A stretch of 64,000 nucleotides of DNA from Sphingobacterium humi (GTDB lineage: Bacteria; Bacteroidota; Bacteroidia; Sphingobacteriales; Sphingobacteriaceae). The translations under genes were made by a program, and so were the position numbers. The notes under the pieces were generated by a model, which made no database searches, was not told where the DNA came from, and was given only the letters and a program-made list of their open reading frames with translations. Positions 51,246 to 61,593 of this stretch are shown one piece after another. Each line of letters starts with the position of its first letter. The first letter of the stretch is position 1. Location: the NCBI RefSeq assembly GCF_009768885.1, contig NZ_WSQA01000014.1:62001-126000 (forward strand). The letters run 5' to 3'.

Positions 51246-53084
51246 TTATTTTATGGTGTTGAAAATCGTTTCTCGCAACAGCGGTTTATAACCATCGGTT
51301 CCAAAGATCGAGAAGTGATCAGTATCGTACATATAGATACCCTGCTGGTCATCCTTGTATATATCGCTACAATAAACGTCTACATATTTCTTCGAGATAG
51401 ATGATTTCTTCATCGTTTCATTCACTAAAGTCCTATTGTTACGTAAAAATCGATGCCCAGGGATGTCATACTCTCGCTTCATGTACCAGACAACAGGGTA
51501 TTCTACGTTATAGGCTTCAGTTTGACCGATATAGACGGTCGGAATTTGATATCGCGCGAAGTACTTTTCAGTATCAGTAATAAGCTTCGCTACCTCATCC
51601 TTGCTGTAACCTGCATAATTTGCGGATAGAATGACCTTATCAATCTTTTGATAATGATTAGGTATGTAGCTGTCAAATACATAACTCATTAGATCATAAT
51701 TTCCATTAAAGGAAGAGTTGGCGGATGGTGCAGGGAAAGTGTCATCTAGTGTAACTTGAATGAGGTTCACAGCATATTCCTTCGATAGCTCTTCAATTGT
51801 TCTTGCAAACATTCCGGCGTGACAATCGCCCAGAAGCAAATAGTTTTTCGAAGAATCCACAAGCCGTGCGTTACGCTTTAGATCATCAACCGTCACTGGA
51901 TAGGCACGGGTTGAATGGGTTTCTCCAAATCCAAACTGCCCGTGTGCCTCCACTCGGGGATAATAGTGCATAAATCTTGTTAGCGAGCTGCTCATAGGCG
52001 TCATTATTTGGGCAACGAAGATAATTTTAGTGCCCAGAAATAATACGCTCAAGGTAATAGCGTAGCATAGAGCTAATGGGCCAACTTTTAATGATGTCCG
52101 TTTAATTTCTACATAGTGCCAAGATGTCCAACCTAATATCAGCGATATTAAGAATATCGCTAATTTGATCCACCACTCATTTATTCCTCCAAAATATATT
52201 CCCAGAACAATCAGGGGCCAATGCCATAGGTACCACGAATATGAGATGTTGCCAAAGAACTTGCTTAATCGATGGCGAAATAAACTGAAATTCGGTTCTA
52301 ACCATAAAACCAACGAAGTGAGTGCTACTGTTAATAATACATTGATACCCCTTACCGCTGCTAAATCTTTAGACAATATAATAATCATCAGAGATATTAT
52401 TGCGATCGCGCCGCCCCATTGTCTAAACTTTAGCGATAAGCGCTTTGGTACCTCCGAACCAGTGATGGATATAATCCCTCCTGCAAAAAATTCCCAAGCG
52501 CGCGCGGGAAGCATGTAGTACGCAAAGCGGGGCGCGATATGGTTCGATAGCATGTAAATGACAAAGGACAATAACATCAAAACGCTTAGTATTTTTAGAG
52601 TCCTAAAGGTGCTTTTCCTGCCCCCTGGTTGAAAAGAAATGATCAAGAGCGGATAGAGCAAGTAAAATTGCCATTCCAAGGAAAGTGTCCACGTGTGAAG
52701 CAGAAAATTCAACTGAGCGGATGGTGCGAAATAATCCTGAATGGAATGATAATAAGCGTTCGAGAGAAATAAAATACTACTGAATCCAAAGCGAGCGAAG
52801 TCATAAACTTTCAGTGGGATTAATATATAGATCAATAGGAGCGTCGCAACGAGCATAGTTGCAAGCGGAGGAATAATCCTTTTAGCTCTTTGGATGTAGA
52901 ATTGGGTGATTTTGAACCGTTTTTGTTTTTGCTTTTCTAAAATTATTTGGCTGATGAGAAATCCGGAGACGACGAAAAAAATGTCTACACCTAGATATCC
53001 ATTTGCGAACAGAGGTACCCGCAGATGGTATAGGACGACGGATAATACAGCAATGCACCTTAAAAAGACGATATCATATCTCAT
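51246..53084 (-). CDS. Acyltransferase-3 with C-terminal SGNH domain (OafA-like)
   Basis: A 612-residue inner-membrane enzyme that O-acetylates surface sugars. Residues 1-350 form about ten helices of the acyltransferase-3 domain, including the catalytic RxxAxxxxxxxH pattern in FLRCIAVLSVVLYHLRVPLF, VDIFFVVSGFLIS and SLEWQFYLLYPLLI. The C-terminal part from residue 390 is a periplasmic SGNH-like hydrolase with LLLGDCHAGMFARTIEE. It points away from the downstream locus but very probably decorates its polysaccharide. Confidence 0.9.
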   Translation of the reverse strand: MRYDIVFLRCIAVLSVVLYHLRVPLFANGYLGVDIFFVVSGFLISQIILEKQKQKRFKITQFYIQRAKRIIPPLATMLVATLLLIYILIPLKVYDFARFGFSSILFLSNAYYHSIQDYFAPSAQLNFLLHTWTLSLEWQFYLLYPLLIISFQPGGRKSTFRTLKILSVLMLLSFVIYMLSNHIAPRFAYYMLPARAWEFFAGGIISITGSEVPKRLSLKFRQWGGAIAIISLMIIILSKDLAAVRGINVLLTVALTSLVLWLEPNFSLFRHRLSKFFGNISYSWYLWHWPLIVLGIYFGGINEWWIKLAIFLISLILGWTSWHYVEIKRTSLKVGPLALCYAITLSVLFLGTKIIFVAQIMTPMSSSLTRFMHYYPRVEAHGQFGFGETHSTRAYPVTVDDLKRNARLVDSSKNYLLLGDCHAGMFARTIEELSKEYAVNLIQVTLDDTFPAPSANSSFNGNYDLMSYVFDSYIPNHYQKIDKVILSANYAGYSKDEVAKLITDTEKYFARYQIPTVYIGQTEAYNVEYPVVWYMKREYDIPGHRFLRNNRTLVNETMKKSSISKKYVDVYCSDIYKDDQQGIYMYDTDHFSIFGTDGYKPLLRETIFNTIK

Positions 53085-53319
53085 GGGAACGCTTTACAGC
53101 TCTTTAGGTTTATACGAAGATAAACAAACTGAAATTAAAGTGGCAAGCCTTCCCTCCTAAAATGGGTTGACATGTGGGCTTTCAGTCAAGCGTTACAATT
53201 CTAGAAAATGTTGATGGAGAAACGCGTGCATGGAGCTCCTGGGTAGCTAAGGGAGAAATTATATTAAGAATTTTTTTATTTTGATCATATTGAGTACTTT
53301 TGGTGCTCATGTACTAATT

Positions 53320-53832
53320 ATGCTGGATTCACTGATAACCTCAAAGACTCGACTTAAACTACTTATTAAGTTTTTTGTCTCGGCTGCTAATAAAGGTTAT
53401 TTGCGAGGTATAGCGGAGGAGTTTAATGAATCAACAAATTCTGTAAGAAAAGAACTTAATCAATTGGCCGATGCGGGATATTTGAATAGAAAGCAGGAAA
53501 ATAATCGAATTTATTATCAGGCAAATACTCGACATCCGCTTTTCGAATCCCTGCAAAATCTCGTTAGAAAAAATCTTGGTATCGACAGAACAGTAGAAAA
53601 GATATTAGAAAAAGCAGGCAAAGTGGAAAGTGTAAGCCTTCTGGGCGATTATGCAAAAGGTATAGATTCGGGCACTATTGAAATAATGGTGGCTGGTGAT
53701 GAGATAGATAGAGGCTACTTACTGCAACTTCGCTCAAAAGTAGAGGCTGTGATTGGCAAGAAAGTGGAAATATATTTTGATAATCATGAAGAAGTTCAGC
53801 AGCACATCATACTTTTTCAGAAGGAAAGCTAA
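53320..53832 (+). CDS. Winged-helix regulator with nucleotidyltransferase-like tail
   Basis: A 170-residue protein. Residues 1-75 form an ArsR/MarR-like winged helix ([47 protein letters not shown]). Residues 85-165 resemble a degenerate nucleotidyltransferase ([20 protein letters not shown], where a GSxARG-type loop reads GDYAKG). This two-part protein is common at the head of Bacteroidota capsule loci next to ugd. The start at 53320 gives [11 protein letters not shown]. It precedes ugd by 23 bases and probably regulates the locus; DNA targets are not known. Confidence 0.75.
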   Translation: MLDSLITSKTRLKLLIKFFVSAANKGYLRGIAEEFNESTNSVRKELNQLADAGYLNRKQENNRIYYQANTRHPLFESLQNLVRKNLGIDRTVEKILEKAGKVESVSLLGDYAKGIDSGTIEIMVAGDEIDRGYLLQLRSKVEAVIGKKVEIYFDNHEEVQQHIILFQKES

Positions 53833-53855
53833 ACTTTGGAACGGATCGACAAGCG

Positions 53856-55247
53856 ATGACAAATCATAAAGGAATTAGAAAAATTGCCTGTATCGGAGCA
53901 GGTTATGTAGGCGGTCCGACCATGTCGGTAATCGCACAGAAGAATCCACATATCCAAGTCACTGTTGTAGACTTGAACGCCGGTCGTATAGATGCATGGA
54001 ATGACGAAAACTTCGATAATCTGCCGGTTTACGAGCCCGGATTAGATGCGGTCATCGCCGAAGCTAGAGGTAGAAATCTCTTCTTTTCTACCCATGTGGA
54101 GAAAGCAATTATGGAGGCTGATATGATTTTCATCTCCGTAAACACACCTACGAAAACATATGGTAAGGGAAAAGGACAGGCCGCGGATTTAAAATTTATC
54201 GAGCTTTGTGCGAGGCAGATTGCGGAAGTGGCCACATCCCCTAAAATAATTGTAGAAAAGTCTACTATACCCGTAAGGACGGCCGCTACCATTAAAAGCA
54301 TTCTGGATCATACGGGAAAGGGCGTGCCATTCCAGGTGCTTTCCAATCCCGAGTTCTTAGCGGAAGGGACCGCTATACAGGATCTTTACAAGCCCGACCG
54401 GATTTTGATCGGTGGAGAGGATCCCGATGCAATCGCTGCCCTAAGATCGATTTATGAGGCATGGGTTCCGTCAGATCGGATTATTGCCACCAACCTATGG
54501 TCATCAGAACTTTCCAAGCTTGTGGCCAACGCATTTTTGGCACAGCGCGTTTCATCGATAAATTCGATCTCAGAGCTCTGCGAAGTAACTGGGGCAAATG
54601 TCGATGAAGTTGCTCAAGCTATCGGTAGAGATTCCAGAATTGGACCGAAGTTCCTAAAGGCATCGGTTGGATTTGGGGGCTCTTGCTTTCAAAAAGATCT
54701 TTTAAATCTAGTGTACATAGCACGATCTTATAACCTCAACCAAGTTGCCGATTATTGGGAACAAGTGATCAAAATTAATGATCATCAAAAAATAAGATTT
54801 GCAGAAAAGATCATACAAACGATGTACAATACGGTAAATGGCAAGAAAATTGCTTTTATGGGTTGGGCATTTAAAAAAGATACGAATGATACGAGAGAAT
54901 CGGCAGCGATTTATGTAGCCGACCACCTTTTAGAGGAACGAGCAAAGATTGAAGTGTTTGATCCAAAAGTCCAGGAAAATCAGATTTACAATGACTTAAA
55001 CGCGCTAGCGACACGCTCCAAAGAGGAAAACCAGAAATTGCTAAAAGCAGTGTCGAGTCCTTATCAAGCGTGCGAAGGTGCACATGCAATAGCGCTGCTT
55101 ACAGAGTGGGACGAGTTTATTGAATATGATTGGCAACGTATTAAGAATAACATGAGAAAGCCGGCTTTTGTTTTCGATGGGAGAAAAATTTTGGATAGAA
55201 AAAAGCTTGAAGACTTAGGATTTATTTATTACGCCATAGGAGAATAA
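53856..55247 (+). CDS. ugd: UDP-glucose 6-dehydrogenase (eukaryotic-type)
   Basis: A 463-residue enzyme oxidising UDP-glucose to UDP-glucuronate. N-terminal NAD loop is [52 protein letters not shown] and the catalytic cysteine block [18 protein letters not shown] follow. The longer form with a central insertion and the residue pattern correspond to the animal/plant-like branch, unlike the shorter bacterial Ugd. It supplies glucuronic acid to the surface polysaccharide. Confidence 0.93.
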   Translation: MTNHKGIRKIACIGAGYVGGPTMSVIAQKNPHIQVTVVDLNAGRIDAWNDENFDNLPVYEPGLDAVIAEARGRNLFFSTHVEKAIMEADMIFISVNTPTKTYGKGKGQAADLKFIELCARQIAEVATSPKIIVEKSTIPVRTAATIKSILDHTGKGVPFQVLSNPEFLAEGTAIQDLYKPDRILIGGEDPDAIAALRSIYEAWVPSDRIIATNLWSSELSKLVANAFLAQRVSSINSISELCEVTGANVDEVAQAIGRDSRIGPKFLKASVGFGGSCFQKDLLNLVYIARSYNLNQVADYWEQVIKINDHQKIRFAEKIIQTMYNTVNGKKIAFMGWAFKKDTNDTRESAAIYVADHLLEERAKIEVFDPKVQENQIYNDLNALATRSKEENQKLLKAVSSPYQACEGAHAIALLTEWDEFIEYDWQRIKNNMRKPAFVFDGRKILDRKKLEDLGFIYYAIGE

Positions 55248-55275
55248 CGTATTTGCAATATTTAAAGATAGAAAG

Positions 55276-55764
55276 ATGAAAGAAATCGAAAATACTAAGC
55301 TAGGTCGTAAACGACAGGATTACAATCCAGGCCCACGAGTAGGCATTACATTTAGCACTTTTGATTTACTGCATGCCGGACACATTATGATGCTGGCCGA
55401 AGCGAAACGCCAATGCGATTATCTAATCTGTGGATTGCAAATGGATCCCACCTTGGATCGTCCGGAAAAAAATGCTCCGACACAAACGGTGGTAGAGCGT
55501 TACATTCAACTTCGAGGTTGTCAGTACGTCGATGAAATTGTTCCGTATTCTACCGAACAGGATTTAGAGGATATATTAAAATCCTTCAAGCTAGATGTTC
55601 GCATCGTCGGAGATGAATATAGAGATCGAGACTTTACAGGAAGAAAATATTGTGAAGAGAAGGGCATTGAACTTTATTTCAATAGTAGAGATCATAGGTT
55701 TTCCAGTTCGGGACTGAGGAAGATCGTAGCTGAAAAGGAGAATGCTAAAAACGGGCATAAATAA
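55276..55764 (+). CDS. Cytidylyltransferase-like nucleotidyltransferase
   Basis: A 162-residue enzyme of the HIGH superfamily, like glycerol-3-phosphate or ethanolamine-phosphate cytidylyltransferases. The nucleotide motif is FDLLHAGHIMML (HxGH), preceded by GITFSTFD, and the second motif is FSSSGLRKI (normally ISSSxIR). It keeps VGDEYRDRDFTG. The substrate may be glycerol-3-phosphate, giving CDP-glycerol for a phosphoglycerol substituent on the polysaccharide. No glycerolphosphotransferase is seen in the window. It lies 28 bases after ugd. Confidence 0.82.
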   Translation: MKEIENTKLGRKRQDYNPGPRVGITFSTFDLLHAGHIMMLAEAKRQCDYLICGLQMDPTLDRPEKNAPTQTVVERYIQLRGCQYVDEIVPYSTEQDLEDILKSFKLDVRIVGDEYRDRDFTGRKYCEEKGIELYFNSRDHRFSSSGLRKIVAEKENAKNGHK

Positions 55765-55796
55765 TCAACTTATTTCTTAGAATAAAACCAAATTTA

Positions 55797-56765
55797 ATGA
55801 GTAAAATATTAATTACCGGTGGAGCTGGATTCATTGGTTCCAACTTAACGGAATATTTTTTAGGAAAAGGACACCAAGTTGTCATTCTTGATAACTTTGC
55901 GACCGGCCATCGTCACAACATTGCACAGCATGACGAGAATCCAAATTTTAAATTGATCGAAGGCGATATTCGTCATGTTAATGATTGTCAAAAAGCTGTG
56001 GAAGGAGTTGATTATGTTCTACATCAGGCAGCTTTAGGATCGGTTCCTCGTTCAATTAAGGATCCGCAGACCTCTAATGAAGTCAATGTTTCAGGCTTTT
56101 TGAACATGCTAGTTGCTGCCAGAGACGCAAATGTGAAGCGTTTTGTCTATGCTGCCTCTTCATCAACCTATGGAGATTCTGAGAGTCTGCCGAAAGTGGA
56201 AGATAAGATTGGAAAACCGCTTTCTCCCTATGCGATTACAAAATATGTGAACGAACTATATGCGGAAATTTTTTCCAAAACTTATGGTATGGAAACCATT
56301 GGTCTGAGATATTTTAATGTTTTTGGACGTCGTCAAGACCCAAATGGCGCGTATGCAGCAGTAATTCCTCTTTTCGTAAAGAAGTTTATGAATCATGAAA
56401 GTCCAGTAATCAATGGTACTGGCGATTATTCCAGAGACTTTACTTATATCGATAATGTAATTCAAATGAATGAGCTCGCAATGTTGACGGAAAATCCAGA
56501 AGCTGTAAATACAGTGTATAACACGGCTGTAGGCGATCGTACAACGCTTAATCAGTTGGTTGGGTACTTAAAAGAGTTTTTGACGGAGTATGACGCTGAA
56601 ATTTCTAAGGTTGAGGTCGTTCATGGTCCTAATCGTCAGGGGGATATTCCTCATTCCTTGGCTTCTGTGGATAAAGCTAAGAATCTTTTAGGCTACGAGC
56701 CAACACATGTTATTAAAGAAGGATTGAGAGAAGCTACCCAATGGTATTGGGAGAATTTAAAATAG
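55797..56765 (+). CDS. UDP-N-acetylglucosamine 4-epimerase (WbpP/TviC-like)
   Basis: A 322-residue short-chain epimerase. The NAD loop is ILITGGAGFIGSNLTEYF. The catalytic pair is in PYAITKYVNELYAEIF, preceded by AASSSTYGDS. RYFNVFGRRQDPNGAYAAVI and SRDFTYIDNVI match WbpP/TviC, which interconvert UDP-GlcNAc and UDP-GalNAc or their uronic acid forms. The next gene encodes a WbpA/TviB-type dehydrogenase, so together they would produce UDP-GalNAcA or the like. Confidence 0.9.
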   Translation: MSKILITGGAGFIGSNLTEYFLGKGHQVVILDNFATGHRHNIAQHDENPNFKLIEGDIRHVNDCQKAVEGVDYVLHQAALGSVPRSIKDPQTSNEVNVSGFLNMLVAARDANVKRFVYAASSSTYGDSESLPKVEDKIGKPLSPYAITKYVNELYAEIFSKTYGMETIGLRYFNVFGRRQDPNGAYAAVIPLFVKKFMNHESPVINGTGDYSRDFTYIDNVIQMNELAMLTENPEAVNTVYNTAVGDRTTLNQLVGYLKEFLTEYDAEISKVEVVHGPNRQGDIPHSLASVDKAKNLLGYEPTHVIKEGLREATQWYWENLK

Positions 56766-56787
56766 GTATTAAATATAAAGAATTAGA

Positions 56788-58074
56788 ATGAAAAATATTG
56801 CCGTTATAGGATTAGGATACGTAGGCCTACCACTTGCAAGACTGTTCGCCACGAAATATCCAGTTTTAGGTTTTGACATTAATCAAAAAAGAATTGATGA
56901 ATTGCGTTCCGGTAAGGATTTGACTTTAGAGGTTGAAGACGATATTCTTAAGGAAGTTTTGGTTGATAATAATCCATTTGATAAAGCTGAATCGATTGGC
57001 CTATACTGTTCGAATAAATTAGAAGACATTGAAAAGGCCAATTTTTATGTTGTCACTGTACCTACGCCAGTAGATAAAAATAACCGTCCGGACCTTACAC
57101 CACTATATAAAGCCTCGGAAACAGTAGGTAAAGTATTAAAGAAGGGTGATATTGTAGTTTATGAGTCAACTGTATATCCTGGTGTTACCGAAGAAGAGTG
57201 TATCCCAGTGCTGGAACGAATTTCTGGATTGAAATTTAACGTTGATTTCTTTGCTGGATATTCGCCTGAGCGTATTAATCCTGGTGATAAACAGCATACA
57301 GTAGAGAAGATTTTGAAAGTAACATCTGGTTCGACTCCGGAAATTGGAAAAGAGGTGGATGAAGTTTACAAATCGGTTATTACAGCAGGAACGCATTTGG
57401 CTCCGACGATTAAGGTCGCGGAAGCAGCTAAAGTAATAGAGAATTCTCAGCGAGATATTAATATTGCTTTTGTAAATGAATTAGCGAAGATATTCAATAT
57501 TTTAGAAATTGATACTCATGCTGTTCTAGAGGCTGCAGGAACAAAATGGAACTTCTTACCGTTCAAACCAGGATTGGTTGGTGGACACTGTATTGGAGTT
57601 GATCCTTATTACTTGGCCCAAAAGGCACAAGAACATGGTTACCACCCAGAGATAATTTTAGCCGGCCGTCGCTTAAATGATTCTATGGGTGAATATGTGG
57701 CCTCTCAAGTCGTTAAAACAATGATTAAGAAGGGCATCAATGTAAATGGTGCAGTAGCTTTGATGCTCGGTGTAACATTTAAAGAAAATTGTCCCGATGT
57801 GAGGAATACGAAGATTGTTGATGTAATAAGAGCTTTGGAAGATTATGGCGTGAAAGTTACCACCTTTGATCCTTGGGCAAATCCCGTCGAGGTACAACAT
57901 GAGTACGGAATTGAAAGCTTGTCAGATTTACCACCTGGAAAATATGATTCAATTATCCTCGGAGTCGCTCATGATGAGTTTTCTGCAATAAATTATGATT
58001 TGTTAGCAAAAGAGCTGGCCATCATTTATGATGTCAAAGGAGTTTTAGGCGCAAAAGCGACTTCAAAGCTCTAG
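56788..58074 (+). CDS. UDP-N-acetylhexosamine 6-dehydrogenase (WbpA/TviB-like)
   Basis: A 428-residue NAD-dependent nucleotide-sugar dehydrogenase, second in this locus after ugd. The NAD loop is [58 protein letters not shown] and the catalytic cysteine block [20 protein letters not shown] are TviB/WbpA features. It likely oxidises UDP-GlcNAc or UDP-GalNAc to the uronic acid. It follows the 4-epimerase gene by 22 bases. Confidence 0.92.
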   Translation: MKNIAVIGLGYVGLPLARLFATKYPVLGFDINQKRIDELRSGKDLTLEVEDDILKEVLVDNNPFDKAESIGLYCSNKLEDIEKANFYVVTVPTPVDKNNRPDLTPLYKASETVGKVLKKGDIVVYESTVYPGVTEEECIPVLERISGLKFNVDFFAGYSPERINPGDKQHTVEKILKVTSGSTPEIGKEVDEVYKSVITAGTHLAPTIKVAEAAKVIENSQRDINIAFVNELAKIFNILEIDTHAVLEAAGTKWNFLPFKPGLVGGHCIGVDPYYLAQKAQEHGYHPEIILAGRRLNDSMGEYVASQVVKTMIKKGINVNGAVALMLGVTFKENCPDVRNTKIVDVIRALEDYGVKVTTFDPWANPVEVQHEYGIESLSDLPPGKYDSIILGVAHDEFSAINYDLLAKELAIIYDVKGVLGAKATSKL

Positions 58075-58085
58075 TTTGTTTGGAA

Positions 58086-59477
58086 ATGGCTGATATCTAT
58101 TCTAAGTTAATAAGAGGTACTGCAGTTTATGCAATAGGTAACTTCGGTAGTAAAATTTTGTTATTCGCCCTTGTTCCGATTGTTTCGTTTTTTTTAACCA
58201 AAGAAGAGCTTGGAGAGTATGATTTGGTACAAACCGCAATGAATTTATTAATACCAATTTTTTCAGCGCAGATTTTCAATGGAACATATAGATGGCTTCT
58301 AGAGAAAAAGACGAAAACACCCCCCCAAACGGTAATATTAAACGGATTAACTATTTGTGTCGTGGGGTTGCTTCTGTTCTCTATTTTGTATTTTATCACT
58401 TCGGAATTTATTCCTCTTTCAATCAGCTTTGTCACTGGGTTACTTCTGTTGGGTAGTAGTATGTTTTTTCAATATTTTCAGTTTGTCGCCAGAGGATTAG
58501 GAAAAAGCCGATTGTTTTCGTATTCGGGCATTCTTTATTCATTCATTCTAGTAATCTCGACGTTTTTATTGCTGAAAATATTTGCTGTTGGTGTCGAAGG
58601 CTTATATTGGTCAATCATAGCAGCAAATCTTGTGGGTTCAGTTTTTCTTTTTTTTACTAGTAAAATATATCTCTATACCAAGATAGCAAGCTATGATTTA
58701 ACCACACTGAAGGAAATGCTTCATTTTTCACTTCCTTTAATTCCCAATCAGATAAGTTGGTGGCTTATCACCGCTTCTGATAAGTTTTTAATTTTGAAAA
58801 TCTTATCTGCGGATATGAATGGAATTTATGCGATTTCCTCTCGGTTTCCTGCGATTATGACCATCATTAATTCAATCTTTCTGTTGGCATGGCAAGACTT
58901 TACTATTAAGGATGACGGCCAAGACGTTCGAGTAAATACGCGCTTGTTTAACACTTACATGAGAGTGCAATTTGGAATGGTTTTGCTTCTTGCTCCGTTG
59001 TCGGAGTTAACCGTTAAATTTTTAGTTGATGCAAAATTTTATGAGGCTTACAAATACATGCCTATCTTGTATTTAGGCGTTGCTTATTCAGCAATGGCAG
59101 GCTATTTTGGCGCGATATATTTGAAATCACGGAATACAATCGGAGTTTTTACAACTAGTATTGTTGGTGGTATAGTAAATATTTTAATTACCTTTTTACT
59201 AATGAAAAATGTCGGTTTATATGCCTCAGCAATAGGGACGTTCGTGAGCTTTTTCTTGATAGTTTTAATTAGGATTTTACAGACTAAAAAAGTCATGCCG
59301 ATAAAGGTTCCTTTTCCAGAAATGCTTTTCTTTACAATTTTATCACTCTCTTTGTCATTTTTTGTGGTACATTTTGATGTGCGAGTCAACCTATTAATCT
59401 TTCTATTCACCTCTATACTGGTGTTCTACTTTAACAAAAATATTTTTATAAAAATCAAAAATCGGATAGTAAAATGA
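58086..59477 (+). CDS. Wzx-type polysaccharide flippase
   Basis: A 463-residue inner-membrane protein with 12-14 predicted helices of the MATE/Wzx superfamily (such as LLFALVPIVSFFLTKEELGE, FSLPLIPNQISWWLI and AVGVEGLYWSIIAANLVG). The N-terminal segment IRGTAVYAIGNFGSKI is typical of O-antigen flippases. It would move undecaprenyl-linked repeat units to the periplasm. I preferred the ATG at 58086 to the TTG at 58080. Its end overlaps the next start by four bases. Confidence 0.9.
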   Translation: MADIYSKLIRGTAVYAIGNFGSKILLFALVPIVSFFLTKEELGEYDLVQTAMNLLIPIFSAQIFNGTYRWLLEKKTKTPPQTVILNGLTICVVGLLLFSILYFITSEFIPLSISFVTGLLLLGSSMFFQYFQFVARGLGKSRLFSYSGILYSFILVISTFLLLKIFAVGVEGLYWSIIAANLVGSVFLFFTSKIYLYTKIASYDLTTLKEMLHFSLPLIPNQISWWLITASDKFLILKILSADMNGIYAISSRFPAIMTIINSIFLLAWQDFTIKDDGQDVRVNTRLFNTYMRVQFGMVLLLAPLSELTVKFLVDAKFYEAYKYMPILYLGVAYSAMAGYFGAIYLKSRNTIGVFTTSIVGGIVNILITFLLMKNVGLYASAIGTFVSFFLIVLIRILQTKKVMPIKVPFPEMLFFTILSLSLSFFVVHFDVRVNLLIFLFTSILVFYFNKNIFIKIKNRIVK

Positions 59478-60463
59478 AAAATCAAAAATTTGGTCTACTG
59501 ACATATCCCGCGACGCCTTATTATAATGTTGGAGATTATATTCAGAGTCTTGCAGCAAAGCAATACCTGCCGCAAGTTGACCAGCTAGTTGAGCGTGAAA
59601 AACTTCGAAGCTACGATGGTGAGGAAATTAATATGATCATGAATAGCTGGTATATTTATAATACTGCTGAATTTCCCCCTTCGAGTAAAATCAATCCATT
59701 GTTTGTCTCTTTCCATTTGAATTCAAGCGTCAAGGATAGGATTTTGGGGAACGAATCTACGGTCAACTATTTTAAGAATTATGGTAAAGTTGGGTGTCGA
59801 GATTTGTACACGTTACAGAGTTTGCAATCAAAAGGAATTGATGCGTATTTCAGTGGCTGTTTAACTACTACACTTGATCTAAAATATAAATTTGATGGTC
59901 CTAGAGAAGGGGTGATCCTGGCTGACCCATTATTTTTATTACCGAACATGGAAATACTAACCTATAACTATAAGTTCTTTCTTAAGGGGGCATTAAGAGG
60001 TGATCTGTTTAAATTGGGAGTTAGGAAGAAGTTGTTAAGAAAGATTATTGACAGTGAAATCTTACAGAATGTACCCAACCTTCACCATAAATTACCCGGT
60101 CATCACTCAGAAGAACGGAGATTCCAAGAAGCAGAGAAATTTTTACATAAATTTTCACGTGCGAAACTTGTTATTACGTCCCGCATTCACTGTGCACTTC
60201 CGTGCTTAGCATTAGGTACTCCAGTTATTTTCATCAACTACGGGTTCTCAAATGCCTCAGATCAGAGCCGTTTTAAAGGAATCACGGACCTTTTTAACAC
60301 GATCAATATCGATCAGAACGGTAGAATCCAATCGAATTTCGGTTTCGAAGATGGAGATATTATAAATGAAAACACGGTAGCTGAAAATCCTTCAACCTAC
60401 AAAGCTTATGCGGAAAATCTGAAAAAGGTCTGTCATGATTTTATTAACTCGCTGGATTCATGA
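59474..60463 (+). CDS. Polysaccharide pyruvyl transferase-family protein
   Basis: A 329-residue cytosolic protein. N-terminal FGLLTYPATPYYNVGDYIQ matches the 'NxGDxxQ' start of the family; further marks are VGCRDLYTLQSLQSKGI with GCLTTTL, and LVITSRIHCALPCLALGTPV, the family's conserved SR.H....A...G.P block. Members add a ketal pyruvate to sugar residues, using phosphoenolpyruvate, but some relatives have other roles. It is translationally coupled to the flippase before it and the glycosyltransferase after it. Confidence 0.88.
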   Translation: MKNQKFGLLTYPATPYYNVGDYIQSLAAKQYLPQVDQLVEREKLRSYDGEEINMIMNSWYIYNTAEFPPSSKINPLFVSFHLNSSVKDRILGNESTVNYFKNYGKVGCRDLYTLQSLQSKGIDAYFSGCLTTTLDLKYKFDGPREGVILADPLFLLPNMEILTYNYKFFLKGALRGDLFKLGVRKKLLRKIIDSEILQNVPNLHHKLPGHHSEERRFQEAEKFLHKFSRAKLVITSRIHCALPCLALGTPVIFINYGFSNASDQSRFKGITDLFNTINIDQNGRIQSNFGFEDGDIINENTVAENPSTYKAYAENLKKVCHDFINSLDS

Positions 60464-61593
60464 GAATTTGTCAAGTAATTAATTCATTAAGTTCAGGCGG
60501 TGCGGAAGTATTTACCTCCCAATTGGCAGTCGCTCAAAAAAAGCTCGGCCATGATGTTTTTTTGATAACCTATCAAGGGGCTATAGATGAAAAGGGACGA
60601 ATTCTTAACAAATATCTTACGGACAACGGTGTCATTGTGAAACACCATCGTGGTTTTAAGAAGGGATCATATGGATATATAATAGCATTCCTTTTCCTTC
60701 TAAGACAGATAGCAATGATTCGTCCTAACGTTGTTCACGCACATCTGCAGCTTAGCGATTTATTCATTTTTGTCGTTAGAAAACTTTTATTTTTTTACGA
60801 CTTCAAAATAGTTAGAACTTTACACAATAAGAGACGAGCTGCTCGTCTGAGTAATAGTGTTGAAACTTCTATGGTGACGGGGTACGATTCAAACGTGGCG
60901 TGTAGCGATTTCGTCCGGGACAACTATGAAAATACTCCCCTCCGTAAACATTTAATCAGTATACCCAACGGCATAGATTTAAGCGAAAGTGATAAGTTAA
61001 AGGACCTAACACAAGAAAAAGCTCGCCGACTGCTTAATTTGCCTCAAGATGCGATTATATTCGCGAATGTCGGGTCTATGTATTTATCGGATAATGCCAT
61101 CTCCAAAAAGAATCAAAAATTTATTGTTGAAGCAGTTGATGAAGTATCAAAGCATCAAGACAAATTTATTTGCCTCTTAATAGGTGATGGTACGCAACGT
61201 AGTCAGTTAGAAAATGATGTGAATACTAGAGGACTTTCAGAACAGATATTATTCACAGGAAACGTGTTGAACGTCTATACATATATTAAAGCTGTAGATT
61301 TCTTTGTTATGCCGTCAATCGATGAAGGTTTGCCTATAGCCCTCATTGAGGCTGTTTGTAGTGGTAAATACGCAATTACTTCCGGAATTGACGCATTCAT
61401 ACCGTTTAAATCAAAATCGGTAAAACTCTTAAACTCCTTTGAATTGGACGAATTCGTTAACGAAATTAGATTTGCAATATCCAACATATATTTGTGTAGA
61501 GCCCTTGGAATTGAAAATATTAGTTATTTTAGAAATAAATTTGACATCAATATCACAGCGAGGAAATATTTAAGATTGTATAATGATCTGTAA
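60460..61593 (+). CDS. Glycosyltransferase family 4
   Basis: A 377-residue GT-B glycosyltransferase. N-terminal ICQVINSLSSGGAEVFTSQL, the acceptor-site start of GT4 enzymes, then VVHAHLQLSDLF and CSDFVRDNY. The donor-binding domain has IIFANVGSMYLSD, LLIGDGTQRSQLE, FTGNVLNVYTYIKAVDFFVM and the EX7E-like motif DEGLPIALIEAVCSG. The sugar donor and acceptor are unknown. It overlaps the previous gene by four bases and the next by eleven. Confidence 0.92.
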   Translation: MRICQVINSLSSGGAEVFTSQLAVAQKKLGHDVFLITYQGAIDEKGRILNKYLTDNGVIVKHHRGFKKGSYGYIIAFLFLLRQIAMIRPNVVHAHLQLSDLFIFVVRKLLFFYDFKIVRTLHNKRRAARLSNSVETSMVTGYDSNVACSDFVRDNYENTPLRKHLISIPNGIDLSESDKLKDLTQEKARRLLNLPQDAIIFANVGSMYLSDNAISKKNQKFIVEAVDEVSKHQDKFICLLIGDGTQRSQLENDVNTRGLSEQILFTGNVLNVYTYIKAVDFFVMPSIDEGLPIALIEAVCSGKYAITSGIDAFIPFKSKSVKLLNSFELDEFVNEIRFAISNIYLCRALGIENISYFRNKFDINITARKYLRLYNDL

